Source of the DNA: Rhodospirillales bacterium
GTDB taxonomy: Bacteria > Pseudomonadota > Alphaproteobacteria > Rhodospirillales > Magnetospirillaceae
Length of the DNA: 64,000 nt
Reading direction: 5' to 3'
NCBI GenBank assembly: GCA_019455065.1
Contig: JACFNC010000010.1
Location: forward strand, 62,001-126,000
Shown piece by piece: positions 1 through 9,160 of this stretch. The notes beneath the pieces are model-generated. The model was not told where the DNA came from and did no database searches. It saw only the letters and a list, made by a program, of their open reading frames with translations. How positions within the stretch are numbered: position 1 is the first letter of the stretch; the number at the start of each line of letters is the position of its first letter. The position numbers and the translations under genes were made by a program.

Positions 1-1008
1 GCGGTGCTGGCGGCGGCCGAGGGCATGCTGGGGCGCGTCCGCGAGCGCCGCCCCGGCGCCGCCATCCAGGGCTTTACCGTGCAGCGCATGGTGCCGCGCA
101 CCAACGCCCGCCAGATCATCATCGGCGTGACCACCGACCCGCTGTTCGGCCCGGTGATCCTGTTCGGCGAGGGCGGCCGGGCGGTCGAGGTGATCCGCGA
201 CCACGCCGTCGGCCTGCCGCCGCTCAACATGCCGCTGGCCCGCGACCTGATCTCGCGCACCCGCATCTGGAAGCTGCTGCACGCCTATCATGAACGCCCG
301 GCGGCCGACATCGACGCCCTGTGCCTGACGCTGATCAAGGTGTCGCAGCTGGTCGTCGACATACCCGAGATCGTCGGACTGGACATCAACCCGCTGTTCG
401 CCGACGACCGCGGCGTGATCGCCGTCGACGCCCACATGCAGGTGGCGCGCCCGGCCACCCGCGAAAGCCGCCTCGCCATCCTGCCCTATCCCAAGGCGCT
501 GGAGGAGCCGGCGCGGCTGCGCGATGGCCGCCTGGTGCTGCTGCGCCCGATCCGGCCCGAGGACGAACCGGCGCACCACGCCCTGATTGCGCGCATGACC
601 GCCGAGGACATCCGCTTCCGGTTCTTCAACTACGTGCGCGAACTGAAGCATTCGCAGATGGCGCGCCTGACCCAGATCGACTACGACCGCGAGATGGCGT
701 TCATCGCCACCACCGAAGGCGAAAACGGACAGCAGGAAACGCTGGGCGTCGTGCGCACGGTCACGGACCCCGACAACATTTGCGCCGAATTCGCGGTGCT
801 GGTGCGGTCCGACCTCAAGGGCCAGGGGCTGGGAACCCTCCTGATGGACAAGATGATCCGCTATTCCCGCAGCCGGAAGACGCAGGGCATCCGCGGCGAG
901 GTATTGGCCGAGAATCAGGGCATGCTGGCGCTGGCGCAGCGACTGGGATTCGACGCCAAGACACTGCCCGGCGGCGACACCATCGAGGTTCGGCTGCGCC
1001 TCAACTGA
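1..1008 (+). CDS. Pat-like protein acetyltransferase, C-terminal part (5' end outside window)
   Basis: The reading frame is open from base 1, so the true start lies upstream. About 170 visible residues resemble the ATP-grasp part of ADP-forming acyl-CoA synthetases (LDINPLFADDRGVIAVDAHM). They are followed by a GNAT domain of about 155 residues beginning near LVLLRPIRPED, with an acetyl-CoA loop DLKGQGLGTLL. This synthetase-GNAT fusion is the layout of Pat/YfiQ lysine acetyltransferases, which usually acetylate and silence acyl-CoA synthetases. That role is inferred from family knowledge. The last 35 bases of the gene, with 4 bases past the stop, recur exactly at 9001-9039 beyond the nos cluster. 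No terminator follows the gene here; one follows the distant copy. Confidence 0.85.
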   Translation, partial: AVLAAAEGMLGRVRERRPGAAIQGFTVQRMVPRTNARQIIIGVTTDPLFGPVILFGEGGRAVEVIRDHAVGLPPLNMPLARDLISRTRIWKLLHAYHERPAADIDALCLTLIKVSQLVVDIPEIVGLDINPLFADDRGVIAVDAHMQVARPATRESRLAILPYPKALEEPARLRDGRLVLLRPIRPEDEPAHHALIARMTAEDIRFRFFNYVRELKHSQMARLTQIDYDREMAFIATTEGENGQQETLGVVRTVTDPDNICAEFAVLVRSDLKGQGLGTLLMDKMIRYSRSRKTQGIRGEVLAENQGMLALAQRLGFDAKTLPGGDTIEVRLRLN

Positions 1009-1012
1009 GGCG
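974..1012 (+). repeat. 39-bp direct repeat, left copy (3' end of pat)
   Basis: Bases 974-1012 are identical to 9001-9039, and identity stops on both sides (973 G against A at 9000; 1013 C against G at 9040). This copy is the functional end of the pat gene including its TGA. Target-end duplication like this is typical of a segment inserted at the 3' end of a gene. Confidence 0.9.
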
Positions 1013-1076
1013 CGAACTCAACTTCGGGCGCGCCGGATGCGTTGAATGCCCTAATCGAAGTATCGGCCAGTGCATT

Positions 1077-1082
1077 TATAAT
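1077..1082 (+). promoter_or_regulatory. Candidate -10 element for nosR
   Basis: A perfect TATAAT lies 135 bases before the chosen nosR ATG in an otherwise GC-rich gap. No good -35 hexamer is present at the usual spacing, which would fit an activator-dependent promoter. No canonical FNR/DNR box sits near -41.5. Base composition makes the hexamer noteworthy but not proof. Confidence 0.4.
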
Positions 1083-1217
1083 GAGTTCAAGCATGCGTAG
1101 CGGGCATGCCGAATGGGCGTGCGGCCATTTGACGCATTGATCAATAACCATCGCAGTTTTATGGCTAATCTCAAAGTTGCCGGCCGCGGGCCGGTTGCGC
1201 AGGACGACAACGGGGGT

Positions 1218-3452
1218 ATGGGTCGCGTGCACGGGCACTGTTCTAGGCGGCCGGCAAGGCTGGGATGCTGGGCGCTGTTGGCACTCGCCGCCCTGTGGCT
1301 CGGCTTGGCGCAGGCGCAAGCGCGAAGCTTCGGCGCCTACACCGCCGACGTCGGTCCGGCCGAGGTGTTTCCCGGCGCCGACCGTTTCGGCCGACCGGAG
1401 GGCGACCCGCCGGCGGTCGCCGCCTATCGGGGCCGCGAGCTGCTCGGCTACGTCTTCGAGACCAACGACATCGGCTATTCCGGCAAGCCGATCCGCATCC
1501 TCGTCGGCATGAACGCCGAAGGGACGATCGTCGGCGCCAAGGTCATCGAGCATCACGAGCCGATCCTCCTGGTGGGCATTCCCGAAGCACGGCTGTTCGG
1601 CTTCGTCGACAAATACGTGGGGCAACCCGTTCGTGGGCGTGACCGCCGCGACAAGGGCAAGGGCGACGTCGACATCATCAGCGGCGCCACCGTCACCGCC
1701 ATCGTCATCAACGAGGGCGTCACCCGGGCCGCCGTGCGGGTCGCACGGTCGCGCGGCCTCGCCGGCTTCACGGCTCCGCCGGCGCAGCCCGCCGGCCAGG
1801 TCGCCATCGCCGAGCCGCCTTTCGAGGGCCGGGACTGGCTGACGCTGGTCGGGGACGGCTCGGTACGCCGCCTGCACCTGTCCAACGCGCAGGTCGATGA
1901 GGCGTTCCGCAAGATCGGCGTCGGCAGCCCCGAGCCCTATGCTACGGCCGGCGCTCCGGAGGCAACCTTCATCGATCTGTACACCGGCCTGGCCTCGGTC
2001 GAACAGATCGGGCGCAACGTCCTCGGCGCGGAGTACGAGTCCCTGCTGGCTTGGCTCGCCCCCGGACAGTCCGGCATCTTCATCGCCGCCAACGGCGAAT
2101 ATTCCTTCCGCGGATCGGGCTTCGTCCGGGGCGGTATCTTCGATCGCATTCAGGTGAAACAAGGCGACACCTCCATTCTCTTTCACGACAAACATTATCG
2201 GCGGCTCGGCTCGCTGGCCGCCGACGGCGCCCCGGCGTTTTCCGAGATTGGGATATTCAAGATTCCGGAAGCCGCCGCGTTCGATCCCGCCAAACCCTGG
2301 CGCATCGAACTGCTGGCTCAAAGGCCCATCGGCCCGATCGAAAAATCCTTCATCACGTTTTCGCTTGGCTATGAGATTCCCGAGAGGTTTTTGAGCCGCA
2401 CCCCGCCCCCGGCGCCGGCCGCCGCCCATGCGAAAGCCGCGGCGGAAGACGGCGACACCGCGCCCGAGTTATGGCTCCGCATCTGGGAAGGCCGCGTCGT
2501 CGGCATCGCGGTTCTGGTGGTGGCACTCGGCGTCCTGACGATCGTATTCTTTTTCCAGGACGTGCTGGTGCGCCATCCCAAGCAGGTGCTGTGGCTGCGC
2601 GTAGGCTTCCTAGCCTTTACCGTGCTGTTCCTCGGCGCCTACGCGCAGGCGCAGCTTTCCGTGGTCAATGTCTTCACCTTCACGCATGCCTTGATGACCG
2701 GCTTCCGCTGGGAATTCTTCCTGCTCGAGCCGCTCATCTTCATTCTCTGGGCCGGGACCGCAGCGTCGCTGCTGTTCTGGGGGCGCGGCGTCTATTGCGG
2801 CTGGCTGTGCCCGTTCGGCGCCTTGCAGGAGTTGCTGAACCGCCTGGCCAAGGTGTTCAAGGTGCCGCAGGTCAGGATCAAATGGGGTTGGCACGAGCGG
2901 CTGTGGCCGGTCAAGTACATCATCCTGCTCGGCCTGATGGGGCTGTCGTTGAAATCCGTGGCGCTGGCCGAGTGGTTCGCCGAGGTTGAACCCTTCAAGA
3001 CCGTCATCCTGCTGCGCTTCGCGCGCGACTGGCCCTATGTTGTCTTCGCCCTCGCCGTGCTCGGCATCGGGCTGTTCGTCGAGCGCGCCTACTGCCGCTA
3101 TGTATGCCCGCTTGGCGCGGCGCTCGGCATTCCGGGCCGGCTGCGCCTTTTCGAATGGCTTAAGCGACGCAAGCAGTGCGGCGTCGAATGCAGCCTATGC
3201 GCCCGCAACTGCATGGTTCAGGCCATCCATCCCCTGGGCCAGATCAATCCCAACGAATGCCTCTACTGCCTCAATTGCCAAGTCATCTACTTTGACGACC
3301 ACACCTGCCCGCCGCTCGTCCAGCGCCGCACCGGCCGCGGCAAAAAGCGGGCCGCCGAAGGCGTGGAGGCCCACCCATCCGTAGCGCCGGCGCCCGCCTC
3401 GCCGGTCCCGTCGAGGACCGCCGGCATGGGAATATCGCTCAATCAGGGGTAA
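1218..3452 (+). CDS. nosR: NosR, membrane flavo-iron-sulfur regulator/electron donor for N2O reductase
   Basis: NosR is a cytoplasmic-membrane protein needed for nosZ expression and for electron transfer to periplasmic NosZ. From the ATG at 1218 it has 744 residues: a signal segment, then a periplasmic FMN-binding domain with the flavinylation-type motif SGATVT (last Thr about residue 160). Several membrane helices begin near residue 417 and include CGWLCPFGA and CRYVCPLGA. Near residue 653 is a cytoplasmic cysteine cluster ([12 protein letters not shown], then CLYCLNC). The frame is open back to 1113, but 1218 puts the signal peptide at the N-terminus. nosZ follows after 13 bases. The covalent FMN expected at SGATVT needs an ApbE/NosX enzyme, and none is encoded nearby. 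A 10-bp palindrome ATTGATCAAT (1136-1145) lies upstream, of unknown meaning. Confidence 0.93.
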   Translation: MGRVHGHCSRRPARLGCWALLALAALWLGLAQAQARSFGAYTADVGPAEVFPGADRFGRPEGDPPAVAAYRGRELLGYVFETNDIGYSGKPIRILVGMNAEGTIVGAKVIEHHEPILLVGIPEARLFGFVDKYVGQPVRGRDRRDKGKGDVDIISGATVTAIVINEGVTRAAVRVARSRGLAGFTAPPAQPAGQVAIAEPPFEGRDWLTLVGDGSVRRLHLSNAQVDEAFRKIGVGSPEPYATAGAPEATFIDLYTGLASVEQIGRNVLGAEYESLLAWLAPGQSGIFIAANGEYSFRGSGFVRGGIFDRIQVKQGDTSILFHDKHYRRLGSLAADGAPAFSEIGIFKIPEAAAFDPAKPWRIELLAQRPIGPIEKSFITFSLGYEIPERFLSRTPPPAPAAAHAKAAAEDGDTAPELWLRIWEGRVVGIAVLVVALGVLTIVFFFQDVLVRHPKQVLWLRVGFLAFTVLFLGAYAQAQLSVVNVFTFTHALMTGFRWEFFLLEPLIFILWAGTAASLLFWGRGVYCGWLCPFGALQELLNRLAKVFKVPQVRIKWGWHERLWPVKYIILLGLMGLSLKSVALAEWFAEVEPFKTVILLRFARDWPYVVFALAVLGIGLFVERAYCRYVCPLGAALGIPGRLRLFEWLKRRKQCGVECSLCARNCMVQAIHPLGQINPNECLYCLNCQVIYFDDHTCPPLVQRRTGRGKKRAAEGVEAHPSVAPAPASPVPSRTAGMGISLNQG

Positions 3453-3465
3453 CGGAGAGAACGCA

Positions 3466-5376
3466 ATGTCGACCCAAAATGAAAGCGCCCGCCTGTCACG
3501 GCGGCAATTGCTCGGCACCACCGCCAAGGCGGCGACCATCGCGGGGGCGGCTGGATTGGGCGGAGGGGCGATACTGACCTCACCGGCCAAGGCGGCGGCC
3601 GGCAGCAAGGCCGAAGTGCTACCCGGCCAGCTCGACGAGTATTACGGCTTCTGGAGCGGCGGCCAGTCCGGCGAAGTGCGGGTGCTTGGCCTCCCGTCGA
3701 TGCGCGAGCTGATGCGCATCCCGGTGTTCAACAAGTGCAGCGCCACAGGCTGGGGGACCACCAATGAAAGCATCAAGATCCTGAGCGAAGGTTTGACCCC
3801 GGAAACAAGGGCGATGCTCGCCAAGCACGGAAAGAAGACCTTCGACAATGGCGACACCCATCACCCACGCCCGTCCTACACCAACGGCACCTATGACGGT
3901 CGCTACCTGTTCATAAACGACAAGGCGAACACGCGCATCGCCCGTATCCGCCTCGATGTCATGAAGACGGACAAGGTCATCGAAATCCCGAATGCCCAGG
4001 CCATCCACGGCCTGCGCAACCAGCGGGTGCCGAAAACCGGATACGTGTTCTGCAATGGCGAGATGCGCGCCCCGGTCCCCAATGACGGGTCCATCCTCGA
4101 CGACCCGACCAAATACGCGTCGGTGTTTACCGCCGTCGACGGAGACACCATGAAGGTCGCCTGGCAAGTGCTGGTCAGCGGCAATCTCGACAACAACGAT
4201 GCCGACTACGCCGGCAAGTACGTCATGGCCACCTGTTACAACGCCGAGGAAGGCACCACCGTCGACGAGATGATTGCCTGGGAAAAGGACCATGTGGTGG
4301 TCTTCGACCTCAAGGCGATCGAGACCGCGGTCAGGGGCGGCAAGGCCAAGACGATCGGCGGCGTACCCGTACTCGACGGACGCAAGGGCGCGGCCTCCGG
4401 GCTCACCCGCTACATCCCGATCGCCCGCAGCCCGCACGGCTGCAACGCCACTCCGGACGGCAAGTATGTCTGCCTCAACGGCAAACTGTCGCCGACCGTG
4501 ACCATCATCGAATGGGCCAAGCTGGACGATCTCTTCGCCGGCCGCTGCAAGGAGGAGGAAACCATTGTCGGCAATGTCGAGGTGGGTCTCGGGCCGCTGC
4601 ACACCTCGTACGACAACCGCGGCAATGCCTACACGTCGGTATTCCTCGACAGCCAGATCGTCAAATGGAACATCGCCGACGCGATCCGCGCCTATAAGGG
4701 CGAGAAGGTCAATCCGATCCGGCAGAAGCTGGACGTCCACTATCAGGTCGGCCACACCAACGCCTCGATGGGCGAGACCCGCGAGGCAGACGGCAAGTGG
4801 CTGGTTTCATTGTGCAAATTCTCCAAGGACCGGTTCCTGAACGTCGGCCCCCTCAAACCCGAGAACGATCAGCTCATCGACATCTCCGGCGAGGAGATGA
4901 AGCTGGTCCACGATGGCCCGACTTTCGCCGAGCCGCATGACGCAACCATCGTCCACCACTCCAAGATCACCCCCGTCGACCGCTGGGATCTCGCCAAGGA
5001 TCCCTATTTCGCCGACATCAGAGCGATGGCGGCCAAGGACAAGATCGACCTGATGGACGGCCATCACGTCATCCGTGACGGCACGAAGGTGCGGGTCTAC
5101 ATGTACTCGGTGGCGCCGCAGTTCAGCCTGACGAGCTTCACCGTCAAGCAGGGGGATGAGGTTACCGTCATCGTCACCAATGTTGACGACGTCTCCGACC
5201 TCACCCATGGCTTCACCCTCGTCGGACACGGTGTGGCCATGGAGATCCCCCCCGGCGGCTCGGCCTCGGCAACCTTCACCGCGGACCGGCCGGGTGTCTG
5301 GAACTACTACTGCCAGTGGTTCTGCCACGCCCTGCACATGGAGATGCAGGGGCGGATGCTGGTCGAGCCGGCTTGA
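3466..5376 (+). CDS. nosZ: Nitrous oxide reductase NosZ (clade I, Tat-exported)
   Basis: NosZ reduces N2O to N2 in the periplasm, the last step of denitrification. The 636-residue length is normal for the family. A twin-arginine signal (SRRQLLG, Arg12-Arg13) marks the Tat-dependent clade I. A beta-propeller with the CuZ-site histidines (GDTHHPR, His132/His133; later AEPHD) precedes a C-terminal cupredoxin domain. Its CuA ligands are intact: Cys616, Trp618, Cys620, His624 and Met627 in [16 protein letters not shown] purine-rich ribosome site (GGAGAGA) lies about 6 bases before the ATG. The nosD ATG starts 2 bases after the stop, so the two are probably translated from one transcript. Confidence 0.98.
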   Translation: MSTQNESARLSRRQLLGTTAKAATIAGAAGLGGGAILTSPAKAAAGSKAEVLPGQLDEYYGFWSGGQSGEVRVLGLPSMRELMRIPVFNKCSATGWGTTNESIKILSEGLTPETRAMLAKHGKKTFDNGDTHHPRPSYTNGTYDGRYLFINDKANTRIARIRLDVMKTDKVIEIPNAQAIHGLRNQRVPKTGYVFCNGEMRAPVPNDGSILDDPTKYASVFTAVDGDTMKVAWQVLVSGNLDNNDADYAGKYVMATCYNAEEGTTVDEMIAWEKDHVVVFDLKAIETAVRGGKAKTIGGVPVLDGRKGAASGLTRYIPIARSPHGCNATPDGKYVCLNGKLSPTVTIIEWAKLDDLFAGRCKEEETIVGNVEVGLGPLHTSYDNRGNAYTSVFLDSQIVKWNIADAIRAYKGEKVNPIRQKLDVHYQVGHTNASMGETREADGKWLVSLCKFSKDRFLNVGPLKPENDQLIDISGEEMKLVHDGPTFAEPHDATIVHHSKITPVDRWDLAKDPYFADIRAMAAKDKIDLMDGHHVIRDGTKVRVYMYSVAPQFSLTSFTVKQGDEVTVIVTNVDDVSDLTHGFTLVGHGVAMEIPPGGSASATFTADRPGVWNYYCQWFCHALHMEMQGRMLVEPA

Positions 5377-5378
5377 CC

Positions 5379-6665
5379 ATGACCCGCCGCCGCGCATGGC
5401 CGGGGGAATGTACGGCGGCGCTGGTCGCAGCCCTGCTGCCGTGCGTCGCTGCGGGCGCGGTGATCGAGGTGCCGACCGGCGGCGATGCGCTGCGCCGCGC
5501 GGTCGCCGCGGCGGCGCCCGGCGACACCCTGAGACTGGCGCCCGGCAACCATGACGGCCCGCTGGTCATCGACCGGCCGCTGGTCATCGAGGGGGCCGGG
5601 AGCGCCGTCGTCGATGGCGGCGGCGTCGGCAGCGTCATTCGCATCAGGGCACCCGGCACCACCGTCCGCGGCCTCGTGATCCGCGGCTCCGGCACCAACG
5701 GCGCCGACATAGACGCCGCCGTCCATGCCGAGAGGACGGCGGACGGCGTCCTCATCGAAGACAACCTGATCGAGGGCAACCTGTTTGGCATCGTCCTCCA
5801 GGGACCGGACGACGCGGTCGCGCGCCGCAACCGCATCGCCAACCGCAACGACCTGTGGCTAAATAATCGCGGCAACGGCATCCAGATGTGGTCGAACACC
5901 CGAACCGTGGTCGAGTTCAACCACGTCGTCGGCGGCCGCGACGGCATTTTCATCACCTCGGCCCATGGCAACGTCATCCGCGGCAACACCTTCGAGGACA
6001 CGCGCTTCGCCGTCCACTACATGTACGCGAACCGCAACGAGGTCACCGACAACGTCTCCATCCGCAGCCATACAGGCTTCGCCCTGATGTTTTCGGACCG
6101 CCTCGCGGTGCTGCGCAACGTCTCCGTCGACGACCGCGACCAGGGACTGTTGTTCCATACCTCGCACCGCTCGACCGTGGAAGGAAACTGGGTCAAGGGG
6201 GCGGGCGAGAAATGCGTTTTCATCTACACTTCGACCCGCAACAACCTTCGCGCCAACCGCTTCGAGGGCTGCGGCATCGGCATTCATTTCACCGGCGGCG
6301 CCGAGGACAATGAAATCGTCGGCAACGCTTTTGTCGCCAACCGCACCCAGGTCAAGTACAGCGGCACAGTCCACTACGAGTGGTCCAAGGACGGCCGCGG
6401 CAACTACTGGAGCGACAATCCATCCTTCGACCTCGACGACGACGGCATCGCCGACGTCGCCTACCGTCCGAACAACATCGTCGACCGCGTCGTGTGGAGC
6501 TATCCCCTGGCCAAGCTTCTTCTGGCGAGCCCGGCGATGGAGACGCTGCGGTTCGCGCAGTCGCAGTTCCCCACGCTCTACCCCGGCGGCGTCATCGACA
6601 GCCATCCGCTGATCGCGCCGCCGCCGCTGCCAACGAAGCTGCCCGATGCGAGGACCGGAACATGA
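5379..6665 (+). CDS. nosD: NosD, periplasmic copper-site maturation protein
   Basis: NosD is a periplasmic right-handed beta-helix protein that works with the NosF/NosY ABC transporter to mature the CuZ centre of NosZ. The 428-residue product has an N-terminal signal sequence (ALVAALLPCVAAG). It then shows the family's repeating N-rich strands (for example GNVIRGNTFEDTRFAVHYMY) over most of its length. The ATG at 5379 was chosen because it gives a proper signal peptide and follows the nosZ stop by 2 bases; the frame is open further upstream inside nosZ. The 3' end overlaps nosF in an ATGA. Confidence 0.95.
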   Translation: MTRRRAWPGECTAALVAALLPCVAAGAVIEVPTGGDALRRAVAAAAPGDTLRLAPGNHDGPLVIDRPLVIEGAGSAVVDGGGVGSVIRIRAPGTTVRGLVIRGSGTNGADIDAAVHAERTADGVLIEDNLIEGNLFGIVLQGPDDAVARRNRIANRNDLWLNNRGNGIQMWSNTRTVVEFNHVVGGRDGIFITSAHGNVIRGNTFEDTRFAVHYMYANRNEVTDNVSIRSHTGFALMFSDRLAVLRNVSVDDRDQGLLFHTSHRSTVEGNWVKGAGEKCVFIYTSTRNNLRANRFEGCGIGIHFTGGAEDNEIVGNAFVANRTQVKYSGTVHYEWSKDGRGNYWSDNPSFDLDDDGIADVAYRPNNIVDRVVWSYPLAKLLLASPAMETLRFAQSQFPTLYPGGVIDSHPLIAPPPLPTKLPDARTGT

Positions 6666-7576
6666 GCGCCGCCCCCGCCCTCGAATTGCAATCGGTCAGC
6701 AAGCGGTACGGCGCCCATTGCGCGGTCGACGACGTCAGCCTGAGCCTGCCGGAAGGCGTGTGTCTGGCGCTTCTCGGCCACAACGGTGCCGGCAAGACGA
6801 CGCTGATGAAGCTGATGCTGGGGCTCACGCGGCCATCAGCGGGTACCGTAGGCATCTTCGGCCTCGACCCGCTGCGCGCCCCCCTCGCCTTCCGTCGCAG
6901 CATCGGATTCCTGCCGGAAAACGTCGCCTTCCACGACGAAATGACGGGCCTCGAGATGCTGCGCTTTTACGCCCGCCTCAAGGGCGAGGCCACGCGAGCC
7001 TGCGACGCCCTGATGGAAAGGGTCGGCCTGACCCATGCGGGCAATCGCCGGATCAAGACCTACTCCAAGGGAATGCGCCAGCGCCTGGGTCTCGCCCAGG
7101 CCGTGCTCGGCAACCCCCGCCTGCTGCTGCTCGACGAGCCCACCACCGGGCTCGACCCGGTGCTGCGGCAGGAATTCTTTGAGATCATCCAGGAGATGAA
7201 GGGGCGAGGCACCGCGATCGTCCTGTCATCGCACATCCTCACCGAACTCGAAGCGCGCACCGACCGGGTGGCCATCATGAAGGAGGGCCGCCTGGCGGCC
7301 TGCGGCGGGCTCGACGAATTGCGGCGAAAGGCGGCGCTGCCGGTGCGTATCCGCGTCGCCACGCCCGGCGTGCCGGGCGACATCACGCAGCGTCTCGACG
7401 GGATCGACGTCACCCGAATCAACCATCAGTCCGTCGAACTGGAATGCGCCCTGCCCGACAAGATCGCCGTCCTGCGCACCGTTCTCGGTCTAGACGTCTC
7501 GGACATCGACGTTCAGTTGCCGTCCCTTGAGGACGTCTACCGCCACTTCGGCCATGCCGGGGAGGGAGGGTCGTGA
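6662..7576 (+). CDS. nosF: NosF, ABC transporter ATPase for NosZ maturation
   Basis: This is the cytoplasmic ATPase that energises the NosFY transporter. In 304 residues it has the Walker A motif GHNGAGKTT (residues 39-47), the ABC signature YSKGMRQRLGLAQ, Walker B LLLLDEPTTGLDP and a switch histidine in LSSHIL. A C-terminal domain of about 80 residues follows. The ATG overlaps the nosD stop by 4 bases (ATGA), and the gene ends overlapping the nosY GTG, so nosDFY are probably translationally coupled. Confidence 0.95.
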   Translation: MSAAPALELQSVSKRYGAHCAVDDVSLSLPEGVCLALLGHNGAGKTTLMKLMLGLTRPSAGTVGIFGLDPLRAPLAFRRSIGFLPENVAFHDEMTGLEMLRFYARLKGEATRACDALMERVGLTHAGNRRIKTYSKGMRQRLGLAQAVLGNPRLLLLDEPTTGLDPVLRQEFFEIIQEMKGRGTAIVLSSHILTELEARTDRVAIMKEGRLAACGGLDELRRKAALPVRIRVATPGVPGDITQRLDGIDVTRINHQSVELECALPDKIAVLRTVLGLDVSDIDVQLPSLEDVYRHFGHAGEGGS

Positions 7577-8397
7577 GGACCGTGCTGATCATCGCCGGCA
7601 AGGAGATGCGGGACGGACTGCGCAACCGTTGGATCGTCGGCGCCACCCTTCTGCTGGCCGGATTGGCCTTCGCGTTGACCTTTCTCGGCAGCGCCCCGGC
7701 CGGGGCCGTCGCCGCGCGGCCGCTGGCAGTGACCGTCGTCAGCCTGGCCAGCCTGTCAATCTTCCTGGTCCCACTGATCGCCCTGTTGCTGTCCTACGAC
7801 GCCGTCGTCGGCGAGGTCGAACGCGGCACCATGTTGCTGCTGCTCACCTATCCGCTGACCCGCGGCCAGATCCTGTTCGGCAAGTTCCTCGGCCATTGCG
7901 GGATTCTCGCGGTGGCCATCGTGATCGGCTATGGCGGTGCCGGAACGGCGGCGTGGTTGAACGGCGGCGCCGATGCCAACGGCGTGCGCGCCTTCGCCTG
8001 GCTGCTCGTCAGTTCGGCCCTGCTGGGCGCGGTGTTCGTCGCCATCGCCTACGTCGTGAGCATCCTAGTTCGCGAGCGCAGCACCGCCGCCGGCATCGCC
8101 ATCGGCGTCTGGCTGACATTCGTGATCCTCTATGATCTCGCATTGCTCGGCGCGTTGGTCGCCGGCGGAGACCGCATCGCGCCGGGGCTCTTTCCCTACC
8201 TGCTGCTGGCCAACCCCGCCGACATCTATCGCCTGTTCAACCTCAGTGCTTTCGAAAACGTGCGCACCTTTTCCGGCATGGCCGGCCTCAGCGGTACGGT
8301 TCACCTGGCGGCACCCCTGTTGATCGGCTCGCTGGCCGCCTGGTCCGCGGTTCCTCTCGGCGTGGCGGCGCTGCTGTTTCGGAGGCGCGAGCTGTGA
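7573..8397 (+). CDS. nosY: NosY, ABC transporter permease for NosZ maturation
   Basis: This is the integral membrane partner of NosF, thought to supply a sulfur species for CuZ assembly. The 274 residues contain about six hydrophobic segments (for example IFLVPLIALLLSYDAV). An N-terminal KEMRDGLRNRW motif is typical of NosY/ABC-2 permeases, and VVGEVERGTMLLLLTYPLTR is a conserved loop. Translation starts at a GTG overlapping the nosF TGA. The nosL start again overlaps the stop codon. Confidence 0.93.
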   Translation: MRTVLIIAGKEMRDGLRNRWIVGATLLLAGLAFALTFLGSAPAGAVAARPLAVTVVSLASLSIFLVPLIALLLSYDAVVGEVERGTMLLLLTYPLTRGQILFGKFLGHCGILAVAIVIGYGGAGTAAWLNGGADANGVRAFAWLLVSSALLGAVFVAIAYVVSILVRERSTAAGIAIGVWLTFVILYDLALLGALVAGGDRIAPGLFPYLLLANPADIYRLFNLSAFENVRTFSGMAGLSGTVHLAAPLLIGSLAAWSAVPLGVAALLFRRREL

Positions 8398-8894
8398 TCT
8401 CGCGCGCCGCCTTGGCGATCGTCGCGTCGTGCTGGCTCGGCGCGTGTTCGGACGGCACGGCGACGGTCCCGCCGGCGCAGGAGCCGCGAGCGGACACCGT
8501 CGGCCACATCTGCGGAATGTTCCTCACCGAACATCCAGGTCCGAAAGGTCAGGTCTTCGTTGCGGGACAGAGCCAGCCGCTCTGGTTTTCCTCGGTCCGC
8601 GACGCCATCGTGTTCCTGCGTTTCGGGGACGGCGGGGCGTCGGCCGTGGTCGCCTATGTGAACGACATGGGCCGCGCCGACTGGACGCGGCCGGATCCCG
8701 GAACCTGGATCGACGCGCGCCGAGCCCAGTTCGTGCTAGGGAGCCGGCGGGCCAGCGGAATGGGGGAGGCCGAGGCCGTACCGTTCATTGATCGGGAAGC
8801 CGCCCGGCAATTCGTCGCCCGAAACGGAGGAACGATAGCCGAATTCGCCGAAATTCCGGACGACTACCTCGTGAACGGGCGCCTCGACCCGTAA
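8394..8894 (+). CDS. nosL: NosL, copper-chaperone lipoprotein
   Basis: NosL is an outer-membrane-anchored Cu(I) chaperone for NosZ. The 166-residue product has a lipobox LGAC with the lipidated Cys at position 18. It also has the family's CGM motif (HICGMFLTEHPGPKGQ) that binds Cu(I), and a conserved YVNDMGRADW segment. Translation starts at GTG (8394), overlapping the nosY stop. It is the last gene of the cluster; the apbE-like nosX often found here is absent. Confidence 0.94.
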   Translation: MISRAALAIVASCWLGACSDGTATVPPAQEPRADTVGHICGMFLTEHPGPKGQVFVAGQSQPLWFSSVRDAIVFLRFGDGGASAVVAYVNDMGRADWTRPDPGTWIDARRAQFVLGSRRASGMGEAEAVPFIDREAARQFVARNGGTIAEFAEIPDDYLVNGRLDP

Positions 8895-8950
8895 CCTTCG
8901 CCCTGGCCGACGATGCGCGGGGACCAGCCGTTTGGGTCCGTGCGGACGGC

Positions 8951-8989
8951 ATGTGGCGGTTAGACTGGACGAGGTGACGAGCATCGCCG
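8951..8989 (+). pseudogene. Remnant of the 5' end of a second hemerythrin gene
   Basis: These 39 bases align with the first 40 bases of the hemerythrin gene at 9161, with six substitutions and one missing base. They read MWRLDWT, then need a frame shift to continue as (E)VTSIA, against MWRFDWTEAMSVA in the intact gene. Three of the changes are at third codon positions, pointing to a diverged paralogue rather than a fresh duplication. Similarity stops abruptly just before the 39-bp pat repeat at 9001. Confidence 0.6.
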
Positions 8990-9000
8990 AGTCGCGGCAA

Positions 9001-9039
9001 GCGACACCATCGAGGTTCGGCTGCGCCTCAACTGAGGCG
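9001..9039 (+). repeat. 39-bp direct repeat, right copy (displaced pat 3' end)
   Basis: Exact copy of 974-1012, including the pat stop codon, but with no pat gene in front of it. An imperfect terminator with a six-T run follows at once, as expected behind a real gene end. It is therefore probably the original pat end, separated from the gene when the nos segment was inserted. Confidence 0.9.
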
Positions 9040-9077
9040 GCAGGGTCAGGGAACGACCTTTGCCCTAGGCCTTTTTT
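9039..9077 (+). terminator. Probable Rho-independent terminator, native to pat
   Basis: GGCAGGG (9039-9045) can pair with CCCT-AG-GCC with a two-base bulge, and TTTTTT (9072-9077) follows directly. It lies just downstream of the displaced pat end. The stem is imperfect. Confidence 0.45.
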
Positions 9078-9160
9078 GGGGCCCCTCTCCCAAATGGGTA
9101 CCTCGCCCCGACGACCGCTTCTGGTATCCTGCGGCGCCATTCAAGGATGGACGGGGCGAC

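Noticed and set aside
1136-1145. ATTGATCAAT as an FNR/DNR box for nosR
   Set aside because: The half-sites TTGAT and ATCAA overlap with no four-base spacer, and the site lies downstream of the best -10 element. It does not fit the usual TTGAT-N4-ATCAA.
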